The position numbers and the translations under genes are program-made. Positions 17,084-26,082 of a stretch of DNA of 64,000 nucleotides are shown one piece after another. Origin of the DNA: Clostridiaceae bacterium (GTDB lineage Bacteria > Bacillota > Clostridia > DSM-8532); contig JAAYAD010000054.1 of the NCBI GenBank assembly GCA_012719545.1, positions 30,659 to 94,658 of the forward strand, given 5' to 3'. Position 1 is the first letter of the stretch. The number at the start of each line of letters is the position of its first letter. A model generated the notes under the pieces. That model saw only the letters and a program-made list of their open reading frames with translations. It was not told the origin of the DNA and did not search any database.

Positions 17084-17857
17084 TTACCGTTTCAGATCAC
17101 ATGGTCCGCTTAATTTTTCAATGCTCCTTGGCACCGCATCCCTTGAGTTTTTCCAGTCGGCATTCTGGTTTCGGTAGTCAAACATTTTGGTAAAATGATT
17201 GACGTCTTCCTGAACCCTTTTTAGAGCCTTAAGCTCCAATGGAACAATATCATCTATAAATTCTGTCATGCTAGAAGCCGAAAGGGCCTTTGGAGCCTTT
17301 TTAAGGAGCATTTTAAAGTGCTTTAAGCAAAATCCCTTGGAGTTTATAAACTTCTTTTTAAACTCCGGCTCTTTTGAATAAAGATAAAGTGTATTTTCAA
17401 TTAGCTTGTCCAGATTGTGTTCAATCTTATCGCAAACAGCGCAGGTCTTTTCAAGGGATTCCAGCTTTTCAACCAGCTGGTCTATTGCTTTTCCATCCTG
17501 TTTCATTCCGAAAAAGGCATTTTTAAAAGCCTTGAGAGGTCCTTTGTTTTCATCCCCTGAACTTAATCCATAGCCTTTGAAAATATCTTCAATTTCCTTT
17601 ATTTGCTCCACCATGTGGGTGTCAATGACCAGAGCAAGAGGCAGCCTGTTCTTTTCAAAATTATAGAGCTTTGCAAAGTGATTGGCGCAGAAGCCCTTTT
17701 TGTTTGTTTCTATTCTGTTGTCCGGCTCCATCATTGCAGGCCCAATGGCGTATTCCAGTGCATCGTTTTCAAGCTTTCTTTCGCAAATGCAGATTGGGCA
17801 CTCAGAATCCTTATCAAAGGCCTCGTTTATAGGAATGGTGTATATTCTCTCTTTCAT
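17084..17857 (-). CDS. DUF6062 family protein with duplicated Cys/His sites
   Basis: 257 residues, cytoplasmic, mainly helical. Two similar halves each have a CxxC and a later GFC-x2-HF motif: CPICICERK (about 21-29) with GFCANHF (about 57-63), and CAVCDKIEH (about 138-146) with GFCLKHF (about 176-182). This suggests two metal sites built from a duplicated unit, most likely zinc. I recognise the pattern as DUF6062, whose function is unknown. GGAG is 9 bases before the ATG. It precedes mazG by 46 bases in the same direction. Confidence 0.7.
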   Translation of the reverse strand: MKERIYTIPINEAFDKDSECPICICERKLENDALEYAIGPAMMEPDNRIETNKKGFCANHFAKLYNFEKNRLPLALVIDTHMVEQIKEIEDIFKGYGLSSGDENKGPLKAFKNAFFGMKQDGKAIDQLVEKLESLEKTCAVCDKIEHNLDKLIENTLYLYSKEPEFKKKFINSKGFCLKHFKMLLKKAPKALSASSMTEFIDDIVPLELKALKRVQEDVNHFTKMFDYRNQNADWKNSRDAVPRSIEKLSGPCDLKR

Positions 17858-17973
17858 CGTGAAAAGCTCCTGAATGCTGATATTTCAATACCCAACGAAT
17901 ATAGGATATCACAGTTGGAAAAAATTAATCAAGGAATCTGTCATTGTTTGTCGTCATTTTTTTAAAAAAACAC

Positions 17974-18002
17974 TTGACGACTGCGTCTGACTCTGCTATT
18001 AT
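17974..18002 (+). promoter_or_regulatory. Strong sigma-A promoter of the tRNA pair
   Basis: TTGACG at 17974-17979 and TATTAT at 17997-18002 with a 17-base spacer, 40 bases before the first tRNA. GC-rich bases follow the -10. Confidence 0.8.
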
Positions 18003-18042
18003 GTAATAGCGTCACACGGAACCGCGACGCGAAAACAGATAC

Positions 18043-18119
18043 GGCGGCGTAGCTCAGATGGCTAGAGCATGCGGTTCATACCCGCAGTGTCGTTGGTTCG
18101 ATTCCGACCGCCGCTACCA
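18043..18119 (+). tRNA. tRNA-Met (CAT), elongator type
   Basis: A 77-base cloverleaf with encoded CCA. The acceptor arms are GGCGGCG and CGCCGCT (first pair G-U), the D arm begins TAGCTCAG, the anticodon loop is TTCATAC on a TGCGG/CCGCA stem, and the T arm is GTTGG-TTCGATT-CCGAC. Sequence features match elongator methionine tRNA rather than initiator (no C1-A72 mismatch) or the Ile2 type with a CAT anticodon, although the last cannot be entirely ruled out by eye. Confidence 0.93.
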
Positions 18120-18127
18120 TGATAAAC

Positions 18128-18202
18128 GGCCCCATGGTCAAGCGGTTAAGACACAGCCCTTTCACGGCTGTAACAGGGGTTCGAGTCCCCTTGGGGTCAC
18201 CA
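18128..18202 (+). tRNA. tRNA-Glu (TTC)
   Basis: A 75-base cloverleaf with encoded CCA. Acceptor GGCCCCA pairs with TGGGGTC, the anticodon loop CTTTCAC is closed by ACAGCC/GGCTGT, and the T arm is AGGGG-TTCGAGT-CCCCT. It follows tRNA-Met by 8 bases on the same transcript. Confidence 0.95.
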
Positions 18203-18205
18203 GAT

Positions 18206-18236
18206 AACGAACCGGTAATTTACCGGTTCGTTTTTT
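18206..18236 (+). terminator. Terminator of the tRNA operon
   Basis: AACGAACCGGTA at 18206-18217 pairs perfectly with TACCGGTTCGTT at 18221-18232 and is followed by TTTT. It begins 4 bases after the tRNA-Glu CCA end. Confidence 0.92.
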
Positions 18237-18467
18237 ATTTCTTTCTGTCACACTAATCAAATTATAAAACCTGAAACGTCCTTCAAATACGTCTTGCAGA
18301 AAAAAATTGTTAAAAGCTTTATGTACTAAGAAAAAAAGTCCAAATTAAAGCTCAGAATTTATCTGCACTGCTTATTCTGTACAGATTATCCTGAGCACTT
18401 CCTACAAGCAATTGTTCATACCAGATTACGTTTAAAATCCGTATAGCACTTTTATCGTTCAGCCACA

Positions 18468-19343
18468 CTAAATACCTATTTTCTTCTCTCTTGCATAGTA
18501 GAATAGGTACTGCTGGGCAAAGCCCGCAAGCTCTCCATAGCGCTCGGAGGCAAACTGGCGAAGCTCATCATAGCTTGCTTCATAGCCTAGATAAAGCTCG
18601 GCCATAACCCTTTTTACCCAACGGTCAACGGGGAAAATATCGTACCTTGTTCCGCTGAACAGGAGTATGCAATCTGCTACCTTCTCCCCCACACCAAAGA
18701 GCTTTAAAATTTCTTTTCTGGATAATTCATTATCCCCTTCCAGAATGGTTTTCATGTCCACCTCATTGGTGGTAAGCTGCTGCGCTGTTTTTATAATATA
18801 CTTATCCCTATACCCAGCCCTTATTACCTTTAAGTCGTCACAAGATAGCCTGCTTAGCCGTTCCAGTGACGGGAAGGAATAATATGTCTTGCCGGCATAG
18901 GATATGGATTCCCCAAAAGAAGCTGACAGGCTTTCAATAATCTTTTTTATTCGGGGTATTCCGTTATTTTGGGAAATTAAAAAAGATATTGCCATTTCAC
19001 TGAAATCCTGCTTAAGAAGCCGAATTCCCCATCCAAACTCTATTGCCTCAGCCATAACAGGATCATTTTCTGAAAGCTTTGATTTTATGTAATCATAATC
19101 CCTGTTTAGGTCAAAATATTCAGACCAGATTTTCAAAAACTGCTCATCAGTTGTGTCGTGCAGTACCAAATTATTTCCGTCCCACTCAAGTTCCAGGGCA
19201 TGGCCTTTGGCAACACCAAACCAGCGATTATTGCCCAGGCTGTTCCACCTAAAACATTGTCCGCACTCGAATACGTGAATCGGGTTGAAATTTGTAATAT
19301 CATATACTACAATATCATTGCCCTTAACTTCCCAGTTATACAT
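18468..19343 (-). CDS. ogg: 8-oxoguanine DNA glycosylase/AP lyase, OGG1 type
   Basis: 291 residues. The N-terminal OGG domain (about 1-110, FECGQCFRWN then a beta sheet) precedes the helix-hairpin-helix base-excision fold. The hairpin LFGVGEKVADCILLFS near 220-235 contains the Lys that forms the Schiff base in the OGG1 family, and the catalytic Asp follows in FPVDRWVKR near 247. SFLISQNNGIPRIKKII at about 125 is the usual NNN-type helix. It removes oxidised guanine from DNA. The start at 19343 has AAGGAG 7 bases upstream. It is divergent from fapA and monocistronic; a 38-codon frame overlaps its stop codon by one base. Confidence 0.9.
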   Translation of the reverse strand: MYNWEVKGNDIVVYDITNFNPIHVFECGQCFRWNSLGNNRWFGVAKGHALELEWDGNNLVLHDTTDEQFLKIWSEYFDLNRDYDYIKSKLSENDPVMAEAIEFGWGIRLLKQDFSEMAISFLISQNNGIPRIKKIIESLSASFGESISYAGKTYYSFPSLERLSRLSCDDLKVIRAGYRDKYIIKTAQQLTTNEVDMKTILEGDNELSRKEILKLFGVGEKVADCILLFSGTRYDIFPVDRWVKRVMAELYLGYEASYDELRQFASERYGELAGFAQQYLFYYAREKKIGI

Positions 19344-19488
19344 TGTTCATCTCCTTACGATATATATAGTAGAGGAGTATTTTACTCAGCTTCCCATAAT
19401 ACATAAATCATTGTAATATAAATTTCTGGCTTTGGCACTGTGTTTTTGCCAATAAACATATTGTAAAATCTGGGTTGGAGAATGAAAA

Positions 19489-21081
19489 ATGTCTTTGCAG
19501 GTTTTTAAGAATGAATACATAGAAATTTATAAAAAATCAAAATTCTTCTTTATTAAATCGTTAAAGCAGGGTTTTTCCCTTGAAAAATTCAATGAATTGC
19601 TTACACGGGAATTCCCATATATCAATATTACGAGCTTTGCGGCTGTAAAAAATTCCCTTTTATTTGCTCCATCCGATCCCGTAATTTTTGGCGAGGAACG
19701 CGAAAGAGTGTCAATAAGCGTCACAGACAACGGAGTAAAGGCATACATAACTCTTTATGTTCCAAAAGAGGATCTTTCTCCTGAAAAGAGGTCCGACCTT
19801 GCTAAAGAGATAATGGATGCCTTGAATAAAGCAGGTATAGTCTATGGAGTTAAGAATGAAATTCTGTCCATGGATTTGCAGGCGGGAGTAAAATATCTGA
19901 TAGCAGAAGGTACTCCTCCTGTTAACGGAAAGGATTCCATAATAAAGCTTTATACCATATCCGGACCCAAGCCCCAGGTTATTGAATCAGGAAATGTAAA
20001 CCATTATGAACTGAACCTTATCAACCGTGTTCAGGTAGATGACTGGCTTGGCGAACGCATTGATGCCACTCCGGGTACTCCCGGAACGGATGTTTATGGC
20101 AAGGAAATTCCTGCAACTCCCGGACGTACATTTCCCCTTTTATATGACAGGTCTTCTGTCTATGAGGACTATAAAGACGGAATCACCACTTTGAGATCGA
20201 AGAAAAATGGTGCCGTTTACTACAAAGGCGATACCATTGGCGTTTACGATTTTCTTGAAATCAAGGGAGATGTGGATTTTTCCACCGGAAATATCGATTT
20301 TGACGGCTTCTTGTCTATCAGAGGCTCCGTTAAGGACAGTTTCAGCGTATCATCCACCAATGATCTTGAAATTCTTGGCGAATACGGTGTGGGAGCCGCA
20401 GACAGCATAGTCAGCCGTAATGGAAACATCTATATTAAAGGCGGTATTGCAGGTAAAGGAAAAGCTGTGGTTCGCTGCAAAAAGAACCTGTATGTAAAAT
20501 TCCTGTCCGATGTGACCGTTGAATGTGAAGGAAGCGTATATGTAGGCTTCTATTGCATCAACTCAATTATCAGGGCCAAGCAGGTAATTGTAGAATCACC
20601 CAAAGGAAGAATTGTAGGAGGCTCAATAGATGCCGATGTAAGTGTTTCTGCCGCCGAGATAGGAAATCGCGGCGAGACTCGTACAATGATACGTGTACGC
20701 GGATTTGACAGAAATGGAGTCAGAGCGAAGGCCGATGTACTGGCAAAAAAGCTTGATGAGCTTAAAAAGGCACTGGCGGCATTAAAGCAGCACATACAAT
20801 TGGCTGCTTCATCAAACCAACAGCCTACGCCTGAGCAAAGGTTCCTGCTGGAAAGAAAAAGATCCGAATACGACGATATGGCGCAAGATATTAAGAATCT
20901 TGAATATGAGTACAGAACCCTTATGGGTTATCTGAAAACTCCGGGAGAAGGTGCTGTTATTTCGCGCACCCGTATTTATCCCAAGGTAAGAATAGATATA
21001 AAGAATCTGTCTGAAGAAATTACAACCGAAAAGCCCATGGTTACATATTATTACTGGGAGAATACCCTGAAAACCATGTAA
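19489..21081 (+). CDS. FapA (DUF342) family polysaccharide/flagellar assembly protein A
   Basis: 530 residues. The N-terminal third is alpha/beta; a hinge follows with DATPGTPGTDVYGKEIPATPGR near 185-205, a proline/glycine signature of the family. Residues about 230-400 form a parallel beta-helix-like region with repeated short strands (GDVDFSTGNIDFDGFLSIRGSV, GNIYIKGGI, GSVYVGFYCINSIIRA). The C-terminus holds a coiled coil (about 410-470). In Vibrio a relative controls FlrA/EIIAGlc; in Gram-positives the role is unknown. There are no flagellar genes nearby. GGAG is 8 bases before the ATG. Its stop is 4 bases from that of the convergent DUF951 gene. Confidence 0.85.
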   Translation: MSLQVFKNEYIEIYKKSKFFFIKSLKQGFSLEKFNELLTREFPYINITSFAAVKNSLLFAPSDPVIFGEERERVSISVTDNGVKAYITLYVPKEDLSPEKRSDLAKEIMDALNKAGIVYGVKNEILSMDLQAGVKYLIAEGTPPVNGKDSIIKLYTISGPKPQVIESGNVNHYELNLINRVQVDDWLGERIDATPGTPGTDVYGKEIPATPGRTFPLLYDRSSVYEDYKDGITTLRSKKNGAVYYKGDTIGVYDFLEIKGDVDFSTGNIDFDGFLSIRGSVKDSFSVSSTNDLEILGEYGVGAADSIVSRNGNIYIKGGIAGKGKAVVRCKKNLYVKFLSDVTVECEGSVYVGFYCINSIIRAKQVIVESPKGRIVGGSIDADVSVSAAEIGNRGETRTMIRVRGFDRNGVRAKADVLAKKLDELKKALAALKQHIQLAASSNQQPTPEQRFLLERKRSEYDDMAQDIKNLEYEYRTLMGYLKTPGEGAVISRTRIYPKVRIDIKNLSEEITTEKPMVTYYYWENTLKTM

Positions 21082-21085
21082 ATTA

Positions 21086-21283
21086 TTATGATTCCGCAGG
21101 AGTTATAATCTTTTTGACGCTTTTTTCAAACTTGACACGGGGTATCATTAATGAATGCCTGCATCCCTGGCATTCAATGCGAAAATCTGCCCCGGTCCTT
21201 AAAATCTTCCATTGCTTGCTTCCGCATGGATGATTTTTTTTGAGTTCCACAATATCTCCTACTTTAAATTGTTTTATTTCCAT
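21086..21283 (-). CDS. DUF951 family protein
   Basis: 65 residues. The family pattern is complete: FKVGDIVELKKNHPCGSKQW, a middle beta hairpin (ILRTGADFRIEC) and CQGCRHSLMIPR. The Cys residues (HPCG, ECQGC) suggest metal binding, and the fold resembles a small nucleic-acid-binding barrel. In many Firmicutes it neighbours chromosome-segregation genes; here it faces fapA instead. A longer frame begins at a TTG (21304), but GAGGTG placed 11 bases before the ATG at 21283 supports this start. Confidence 0.88.
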   Translation of the reverse strand: MEIKQFKVGDIVELKKNHPCGSKQWKILRTGADFRIECQGCRHSLMIPRVKFEKSVKKIITPAES

Positions 21284-21325
21284 TACCCAAAACACACCTC
21301 GCAAACTAAGTTAAAATCATTGGGT

Positions 21326-21358
21326 CAAGGATTGAAGAACTAAATATCTTAATCCTTG
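21326..21358. repeat. Inverted repeat in the DUF951-AEC intergenic region
   Basis: CAAGGATT at 21326-21333 is the exact complement of AATCCTTG at 21351-21358, and three flanking G-C pairs extend the stem past a single-base bulge. No T-run follows on either strand, so it is not a good intrinsic terminator. It sits upstream of the DUF951 start and could shape that leader. Confidence 0.4.
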
Positions 21359-21430
21359 CCCGATATTATTTATGATACCTGTTGTTTATTAATGTATTTT
21401 AGCAAAATTAGAATATAGGAGCAATGATTC

Positions 21431-21461
21431 AAAAAGTTTGTTGTGCTTTGGGCAACAAATG
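21431..21461 (-). terminator. Probable terminator of the AEC transporter gene
   Basis: TTTGTTG at 21437-21443 and CAACAAA at 21453-21459 form a 7-bp stem; read on the minus strand it is followed by CTTTTTG. It lies about 48 bases after the transporter stop. The stem is AT-rich, so termination may be partial. Confidence 0.5.
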
Positions 21462-21507
21462 TCAGGGAGCTTAAATCAGGTATTCATATTAATGCAAAGC
21501 CTATTTT

Positions 21508-22251
21508 TCAGGCAGCCTTAAGCATAAAGAAACTCAGGAGAGGAATTGACACAACTGAAATAAGGGTGGATAAAAAGACCGTGGCTGAAGCAACTTTGAC
21601 GGACTCTGCCCCGCCGTAGGCTGCACACAGCATGGCAGTACCGGCAGGCGCAGGCATGGCGGTAATGATGGTTGCAACGCTCAGAATCAGTTTATTGTCA
21701 ATAAAAAGACTCATCATGTAATAATAGGCCACAGGGAAAAATATCATGCGTATTAGTACTGCCAGATATACTTTCCATGGCTTCATGACATTCTTAAGGG
21801 CTACCGATGCAAGAGAACATCCAATTGTAATAAGGCTTAAAGGACTTGTTACATTATCCATTGCCTGCAAAACATTTGTGACAAAGGAAGGCATTTTGAT
21901 ATCCAGAAAATATAAAACATAAGAAACAAGAGATGCTATGATAATTGGGGTTAAAATATCCTTGAAGTGAAAATGAGCTTTTTCTTTATCATCACTTACC
22001 AGAATTATGCCATAAGTATAGCACATAAGATAAAAAGCCATATTTATGACAGCGGCATAAAATACGGCATTGGTGCCTAAGATAGCCCTTATTACGGGAA
22101 ATCCCAGGAACGCGGAATTGGTAAAAATAAGCATGTATTTTGTTACACCCGCTAGTCCATGCGGTATTCTCATAAGCCTTACCAGAATTACAGCAAAGCC
22201 AATCATGACTGCCACAGTCAGGAAAGCCACTACAGTAAGCAATAAAGTCAT
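21508..22251 (-). CDS. AEC-family transporter lacking the first two membrane helices
   Basis: 247 residues with about eight membrane helices. The match to auxin-efflux-carrier family permeases begins at their third helix (AVILVRLMRIP, then FTNSAFLGFPVIRAILG) and continues through the PAPAGTAMLCAAYGG motif to the C-terminus. Full-length relatives are near 300-310 residues with ten helices, so the N-terminal 60-70 residues are missing. AAAGGAG stands only 2 bases from the ATG at 22251, so initiation at codon 4 (TTG) is possible. Just upstream another frame encodes a short hydrophobic stretch (IVIPILFVIILL), which could be a remnant of helix 1. It may be a functional short form or a decaying gene. 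It faces the IclR regulator gene. Confidence 0.65.
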   Translation of the reverse strand: MTLLLTVVAFLTVAVMIGFAVILVRLMRIPHGLAGVTKYMLIFTNSAFLGFPVIRAILGTNAVFYAAVINMAFYLMCYTYGIILVSDDKEKAHFHFKDILTPIIIASLVSYVLYFLDIKMPSFVTNVLQAMDNVTSPLSLITIGCSLASVALKNVMKPWKVYLAVLIRMIFFPVAYYYMMSLFIDNKLILSVATIITAMPAPAGTAMLCAAYGGAESVKVASATVFLSTLISVVSIPLLSFFMLKAA

Positions 22252-22284
22252 TTCTCCTTTAGCAATATAATGACAAACAAAATT

Positions 22285-22298
22285 GGAATAACTATTCC
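22285..22298. promoter_or_regulatory. Candidate IclR-type operator
   Basis: GGAATA-AC-TATTCC is a perfect 6-bp inverted repeat 34 bases upstream of the AEC start, resembling the IclR-family box TGGAAAT-N-ATTTCCA. The half-site TATTCCAATT recurs at 22562-22571 and, inverted, at 22693-22702 just after the iclR-like promoter. This fits regulation of both divergent genes by the IclR protein encoded next door, but that is inferred. Confidence 0.4.
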
Positions 22299-22663
22299 TT
22301 TTTCAATATACTCCTTTTAGTTGTGAAAGTCAACAAAGAAATATCTATTCTATTTTTAGTTTTTTGTCATGTTGCTGTATTAATTATGATGTAATGGGTA
22401 TTATTTCAAAAATTAAGGTTTTTACGGTGTTCCGTAAGATAAAAAAGCCACTAATTTTTAACTCCATTCCCGGGATTTCTACTAAAAATGATTAATTTTG
22501 GCTGCGCAAGAAAGATGTCAGAACCCTTTATCCATGCCAAACAGGCAAATTTTGAAATAATTATTCCAATTCTATTACAAAATAGGCTTAAACCTTGTAA
22601 TCAATGATATTAGGCAATAATTCCATATAGCGTTAAACTGACGCCATGCATTTCAATTGAATA

Positions 22664-22692
22664 TTGACATGGATAAACGTGGGTGCTACATT
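22664..22692 (+). promoter_or_regulatory. Promoter of the IclR-family gene
   Basis: TTGACA at 22664-22669 and TACATT at 22687-22692 with a 17-base spacer. An AATTGGAATA half-site lies immediately downstream, where a repressor could block transcription. Confidence 0.55.
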
Positions 22693-22742
22693 ATAATTGG
22701 AATAGCAATTTTAATATTCTTCATCAAGAAAGGATGTTTATT

Positions 22743-23558
22743 TTGTCTATAGATAACGTGGAAAAGGATGTCTATACTTCAAGAGATGACGATCAAAGTG
22801 TCACAACTATAAAAATGGTTGATCAGGCTCTGAAAGTGCTGGATACTTTACGGATGTCACGCAAGTCTCTTGGTGTAAACGAAATAGCAAAGATTTGCGG
22901 CATCGGGCCTTCTACCACCTTCCGCATTTTAAAGACCCTTGAAGTAAACGGATGGGTTTTCCAGTGCAGTGACAGGCGCTATATTGCAGGCCAGAAGCTC
23001 AGTTTTGTATTGGAAAAGAATAATCTCTATCTGGCCTTAAAAGAGGTTGCCTCTTTTGTCATGGAGCGTTATACAGCAAAGTTCCAGCAGGCTATGAATC
23101 TGACAGTAAGAGAAGGCACCCGCTGCTACATACTCCAGCAATCCCGCACTAAAAACCTGGTAGACTATATTCCTCCCCTGTACTCCGAACTTCCTTTCTA
23201 TGCATGTGCCGGCGGGAAAATTCTTCTCTCCGAACTGCCAATAAGCCTTGTGGAAGAAATTCTTAATGCTACAGAAATGGTACCTCTGACTCCTCACACC
23301 ATCACAGACCCGGAGAGATTCTGGACCGAGCTTCGTACTGTCGCCAAACAGGGATATGCCATTGACGACAAGGAGTCGGCTGAAAATGGCAGCTGCATCG
23401 CCGTACCTGTCCGGGACTGCGATGGAAATATCATAGCAGCTCTTTCATTCAGCGGTTTTGTTGGAGCTGATAAAAACAAGCTTACCCAATATGTTCAACC
23501 GCTTAAGGAAGCTTCAACTGAAATATCACAGTCCCTTTACCGTTGCTACGGAAGATAA
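22743..23558 (+). CDS. IclR-family transcriptional regulator
   Basis: About 271 residues. The N-terminal winged helix-turn-helix (about 20-80) reads VDQALKVLDTLRMSRKSLGVNEIAKICGIGPSTTFRILKTLEVNGW when joined with its flanks, the classic IclR DNA-binding unit. The C-terminal GAF-like effector domain (about 90-265) includes LPFYACAGGKILLSELP, GYAIDDKESAENGSCIAVPVRD and AALSFSGFV. Members control sugar-acid, aromatic or short-chain-acid use, and the effector cannot be predicted here. GAAAGG is 9 bases before a TTG at 22743; an ATG at 22734 touches the SD and seems less likely. It is divergent from the AEC transporter, its probable target. Confidence 0.87.
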   Translation: MSIDNVEKDVYTSRDDDQSVTTIKMVDQALKVLDTLRMSRKSLGVNEIAKICGIGPSTTFRILKTLEVNGWVFQCSDRRYIAGQKLSFVLEKNNLYLALKEVASFVMERYTAKFQQAMNLTVREGTRCYILQQSRTKNLVDYIPPLYSELPFYACAGGKILLSELPISLVEEILNATEMVPLTPHTITDPERFWTELRTVAKQGYAIDDKESAENGSCIAVPVRDCDGNIIAALSFSGFVGADKNKLTQYVQPLKEASTEISQSLYRCYGR

Positions 23559-23674
23559 ACTTCTCCTAATAATTGTTTTGGGTCCGGTTCGGCCTGTATT
23601 TTGCCGATTTTATATATGCTTTGTATTTGATTTCCTCTATTCTCTTATTTAAATTTAAATAGGCATAATAAAAA

Positions 23675-23720
23675 CCCGCGTTTTTCTTCACATTTGGGAA
23701 GGCAAAAGCGGGCTTTTTTT
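23675..23720 (+). terminator. Terminator of the IclR-family gene
   Basis: CCCGC-G-TTTT at 23675-23684 pairs with AAAAGCGGG at 23704-23712 with one bulge, followed by CTTTTTTTG. It lies between the convergent IclR and DUF711 genes. Confidence 0.75.
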
Positions 23721-23817
23721 GTCTTTATATTGTATTTTGGAACTTCCTTTAAAGCATATGAAGGTCATTGCTTTTTCTTAAGAAAAATTTGAGTATTCAG
23801 GCGCAATTATCTTATAG

Positions 23818-25176
23818 CTAGTTTTTAAGACTCTGGAGAGGAGCGGGAATTCTGCCGCCTCTTGCAATGAATTCTTCAGAACCAAAAGGATTCACTCTCA
23901 TAATGGGCGCCTTTCCAAAAAGACCGCCGTACTCTACCACATCCCCTTCTTTTTTGCCAGGAACGGGAATTATTCTTACAGCCGTTGTTTTGCTGTTAAT
24001 TACGCCAATTGCTGCCTCATCTGCAATAATGGCGGATATTGTGGAAGCCGGGGTATCCCCTGGAATTGCTATCATATCAAGACCTACTGAGCAGACACAG
24101 GTCATTGCCTCCAGCTTTTCTATGGTCAAAGCTCCGCTCATTGCAGCTTCAATCATTCCGGCATCCTCGCTTACAGGTATGAATGCACCGCTTAAGCCGC
24201 CGACATAGGAGCTTGCCATAACTCCTCCCTTTTTCACTGCGTCATTTAAAAGGGCCAAAGCTGCGGTAGTTCCGTGGGCACCACATCTTTCGAGTCCCAT
24301 TAATTCAAGAATGCGGGCAACACTGTCCCCCACTGCAGGTGTAGGCGCAAGGGACAAGTCCACAATACCAAAGGGAACATTAAGGCGGGAAGAAGCTTCC
24401 TGAGCCACCAATTGCCCCATTCTTGTTATTTTGAAGGCAGTTTTCTTAATAGTCTCGGCAATGGTACCAAAATCGCCTCCGTTAAGGTTTTTAAGGGCTG
24501 CCGCCACAACACCGGGTCCGCTTACTCCTACGTTTATGACACACTCGGGTTCGCCTACTCCATGGAAAGCACCTGCCATAAAGGGGTTATCCTCAGGCAC
24601 ATTGGCAAACACCACCAGCTTGGAGCATGCTACGGCATCTCTGTCCCTTGTCCTTTCGGCACATTCCTTGATTATTTCACCCATTTCCTTTACAGCGTCC
24701 ATGTTGATGCCTGATTTGGTAGTGGCAACATTAACGGATGAACAAACCCTGTTGGTTGTGGAAAGAGCCTCAGGGATAGCTTTAATAAGAAGCTTGTCAC
24801 CCCTGGTATAGCCTTTGTGAACCAGAGCAGAAAAGCCTCCTATAAAGTTTACTCCAACATTCTCTGCCGCCTTTTCCATGGCATGGGCAAATACCGCATA
24901 GTCATCAGTATTGCAGCCTTCCGCAATAATTGCAATTGGAGTAACAGAGATACGCTTGTTTATGATGGGAATGCCAAAATCTCTTTCAATATCTTCACCG
25001 GTTTTTACGAGGTTTTGGGCTAATTTGCTGATTTTATCATATATTTTCCTGCAGGTAACCTTGTAGTCTTCAGATGCGCAGTCCCGAAGGGATATACCCA
25101 TGGTAATGGTTCGTATGTCAAGATTATCCTGGGAAATCATATTTATGGTTTCAAGAATATCGTTTATATTAAACAT
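23818..25176 (-). CDS. DUF711 / UPF0210 family protein
   Basis: 452 residues, the usual family length. Typical segments are [12 protein letters not shown] near the start, [63 protein letters not shown] and [21 protein letters not shown] near the C-terminus. Structures of this family share a fold with glycyl-radical enzymes such as pyruvate formate-lyase, but without the radical glycine; the activity is unknown. It is linked to a small ACT-domain gene 65 bases upstream, a pairing kept in many Firmicutes and archaea. AAGGAG lies 8 bases before the ATG. Confidence 0.9.
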   Translation of the reverse strand: MFNINDILETINMISQDNLDIRTITMGISLRDCASEDYKVTCRKIYDKISKLAQNLVKTGEDIERDFGIPIINKRISVTPIAIIAEGCNTDDYAVFAHAMEKAAENVGVNFIGGFSALVHKGYTRGDKLLIKAIPEALSTTNRVCSSVNVATTKSGINMDAVKEMGEIIKECAERTRDRDAVACSKLVVFANVPEDNPFMAGAFHGVGEPECVINVGVSGPGVVAAALKNLNGGDFGTIAETIKKTAFKITRMGQLVAQEASSRLNVPFGIVDLSLAPTPAVGDSVARILELMGLERCGAHGTTAALALLNDAVKKGGVMASSYVGGLSGAFIPVSEDAGMIEAAMSGALTIEKLEAMTCVCSVGLDMIAIPGDTPASTISAIIADEAAIGVINSKTTAVRIIPVPGKKEGDVVEYGGLFGKAPIMRVNPFGSEEFIARGGRIPAPLQSLKN

Positions 25177-25241
25177 CCTTTTTACTCCTTCCAGGCTCTT
25201 TCAAAATAAAGAAACATCCTAAGCCTTATGTGTATCAAATT

Positions 25242-25511
25242 TTATATCCTGTGCATGCTTGTGAATATTTCTTCACGCTGAAGCCTGATATCTACTCCCA
25301 GTTCCTTTCCGACTTCCTGAAGAAGTTCGCCCAAATGAGCAAAATCGCAGTTTAGCTTCGACAGGTCCACCAGCATAACCATGGTGAAGATGTTCTGCAT
25401 AATTGTCTGGGATATGTCAAGAATGTTTACCTGGGTTTTGGCTAGAACAGCCGTGATGGATGCTATGATTCCGATTTTATCACATCCCACCACTGTAATT
25501 ACTGCCTTCAT
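25242..25511 (-). CDS. ACT domain protein (UPF0237)
   Basis: 89 residues, a single ACT domain: KAVITVVGCDKIGIIASITAVLAKTQVNILDISQTIMQNIFTMVML in overlapping view covers the first beta-alpha-beta-beta unit, then a second helix and strand. Such stand-alone ACT proteins bind amino acids or similar small ligands and are translationally linked to DUF711 partners, whose activity they may sense or control. GGAGG lies 8 bases before the ATG. It is the first gene of the ACT-DUF711 pair. Confidence 0.88.
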   Translation of the reverse strand: MKAVITVVGCDKIGIIASITAVLAKTQVNILDISQTIMQNIFTMVMLVDLSKLNCDFAHLGELLQEVGKELGVDIRLQREEIFTSMHRI

Positions 25512-26079
25512 ATATATTTCCTCCGTTTCTGGCCCATGTTATTGGAATATGCACGTTTGCCTTTTAGTCACCATTATAACACAGGATTATACGTAAGGAG
25601 CAATCACAGCTTCTTAAGAGTTACTGTACTTTTATGAAAACAACCTGTGCATTTTGTCAAAACAGAACCTTGAGTTGTAAAGTGCAGTCAATTTTATGTG
25701 TTTTCTGTAAATATAAAGGATAAGCATTTATATTAATTTTTAGTAATTAGGACTTAGTCCCACGGCATAATGATTGAATAACTAAAAGATTTTATAATCA
25801 ACAACAGAAAATATGAGGAGTGTGATGCGGGGTCTTTTTCTTGACTTATTTTGTTAAATGATTCAAGGTATTCTGTTACAACCTCTTTTAAATCCTGTTC
25901 CTTTAGGGACAGGTTAGGCGGAGTGGGGTGAAAAAAATAATATACCATCCGCCTATTTTTTATTTCATCGATAATATATTTAATCAATTCCAGTGCAATT
26001 TCATTTAGACTTCAAAAAATAATCCAAAAACCGAACCATATAAAAAGTATGTCAGAGCGCAGAAAAGAGTTACATTTTC
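25512..26079. other. Long intergenic region with one doubtful short ORF
   Basis: About 570 bases between the ACT gene and the FGGY kinase terminator. A minus-strand frame from 25987 (TTG) or 25948 (ATG) to a stop at 25754 could encode 63-77 residues with a hydrophilic helix (KEQDLKEVVTEYLESF) and a hydrophobic end. It has no convincing SD and no family match; it may be a gene remnant. A TATAAT in the minus direction around 25575-25580 may serve the ACT gene. No RNA gene or repeat was seen. Confidence 0.35.
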
Positions 26080-26082
26080 ATA

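Noticed and set aside
18043..18119. tRNA-Ile2 with lysidine-modified CAT anticodon
   Set aside because: The body sequence (GGCGG acceptor, TTCATAC loop on CGG/CCG) matches elongator tRNA-Met better.
19432..19452. TTGGCA...TGCCAA upstream of fapA as a sigma-54 promoter
   Set aside because: The GG and GC elements are 12 rather than 10 bases apart; it is a plain inverted repeat.
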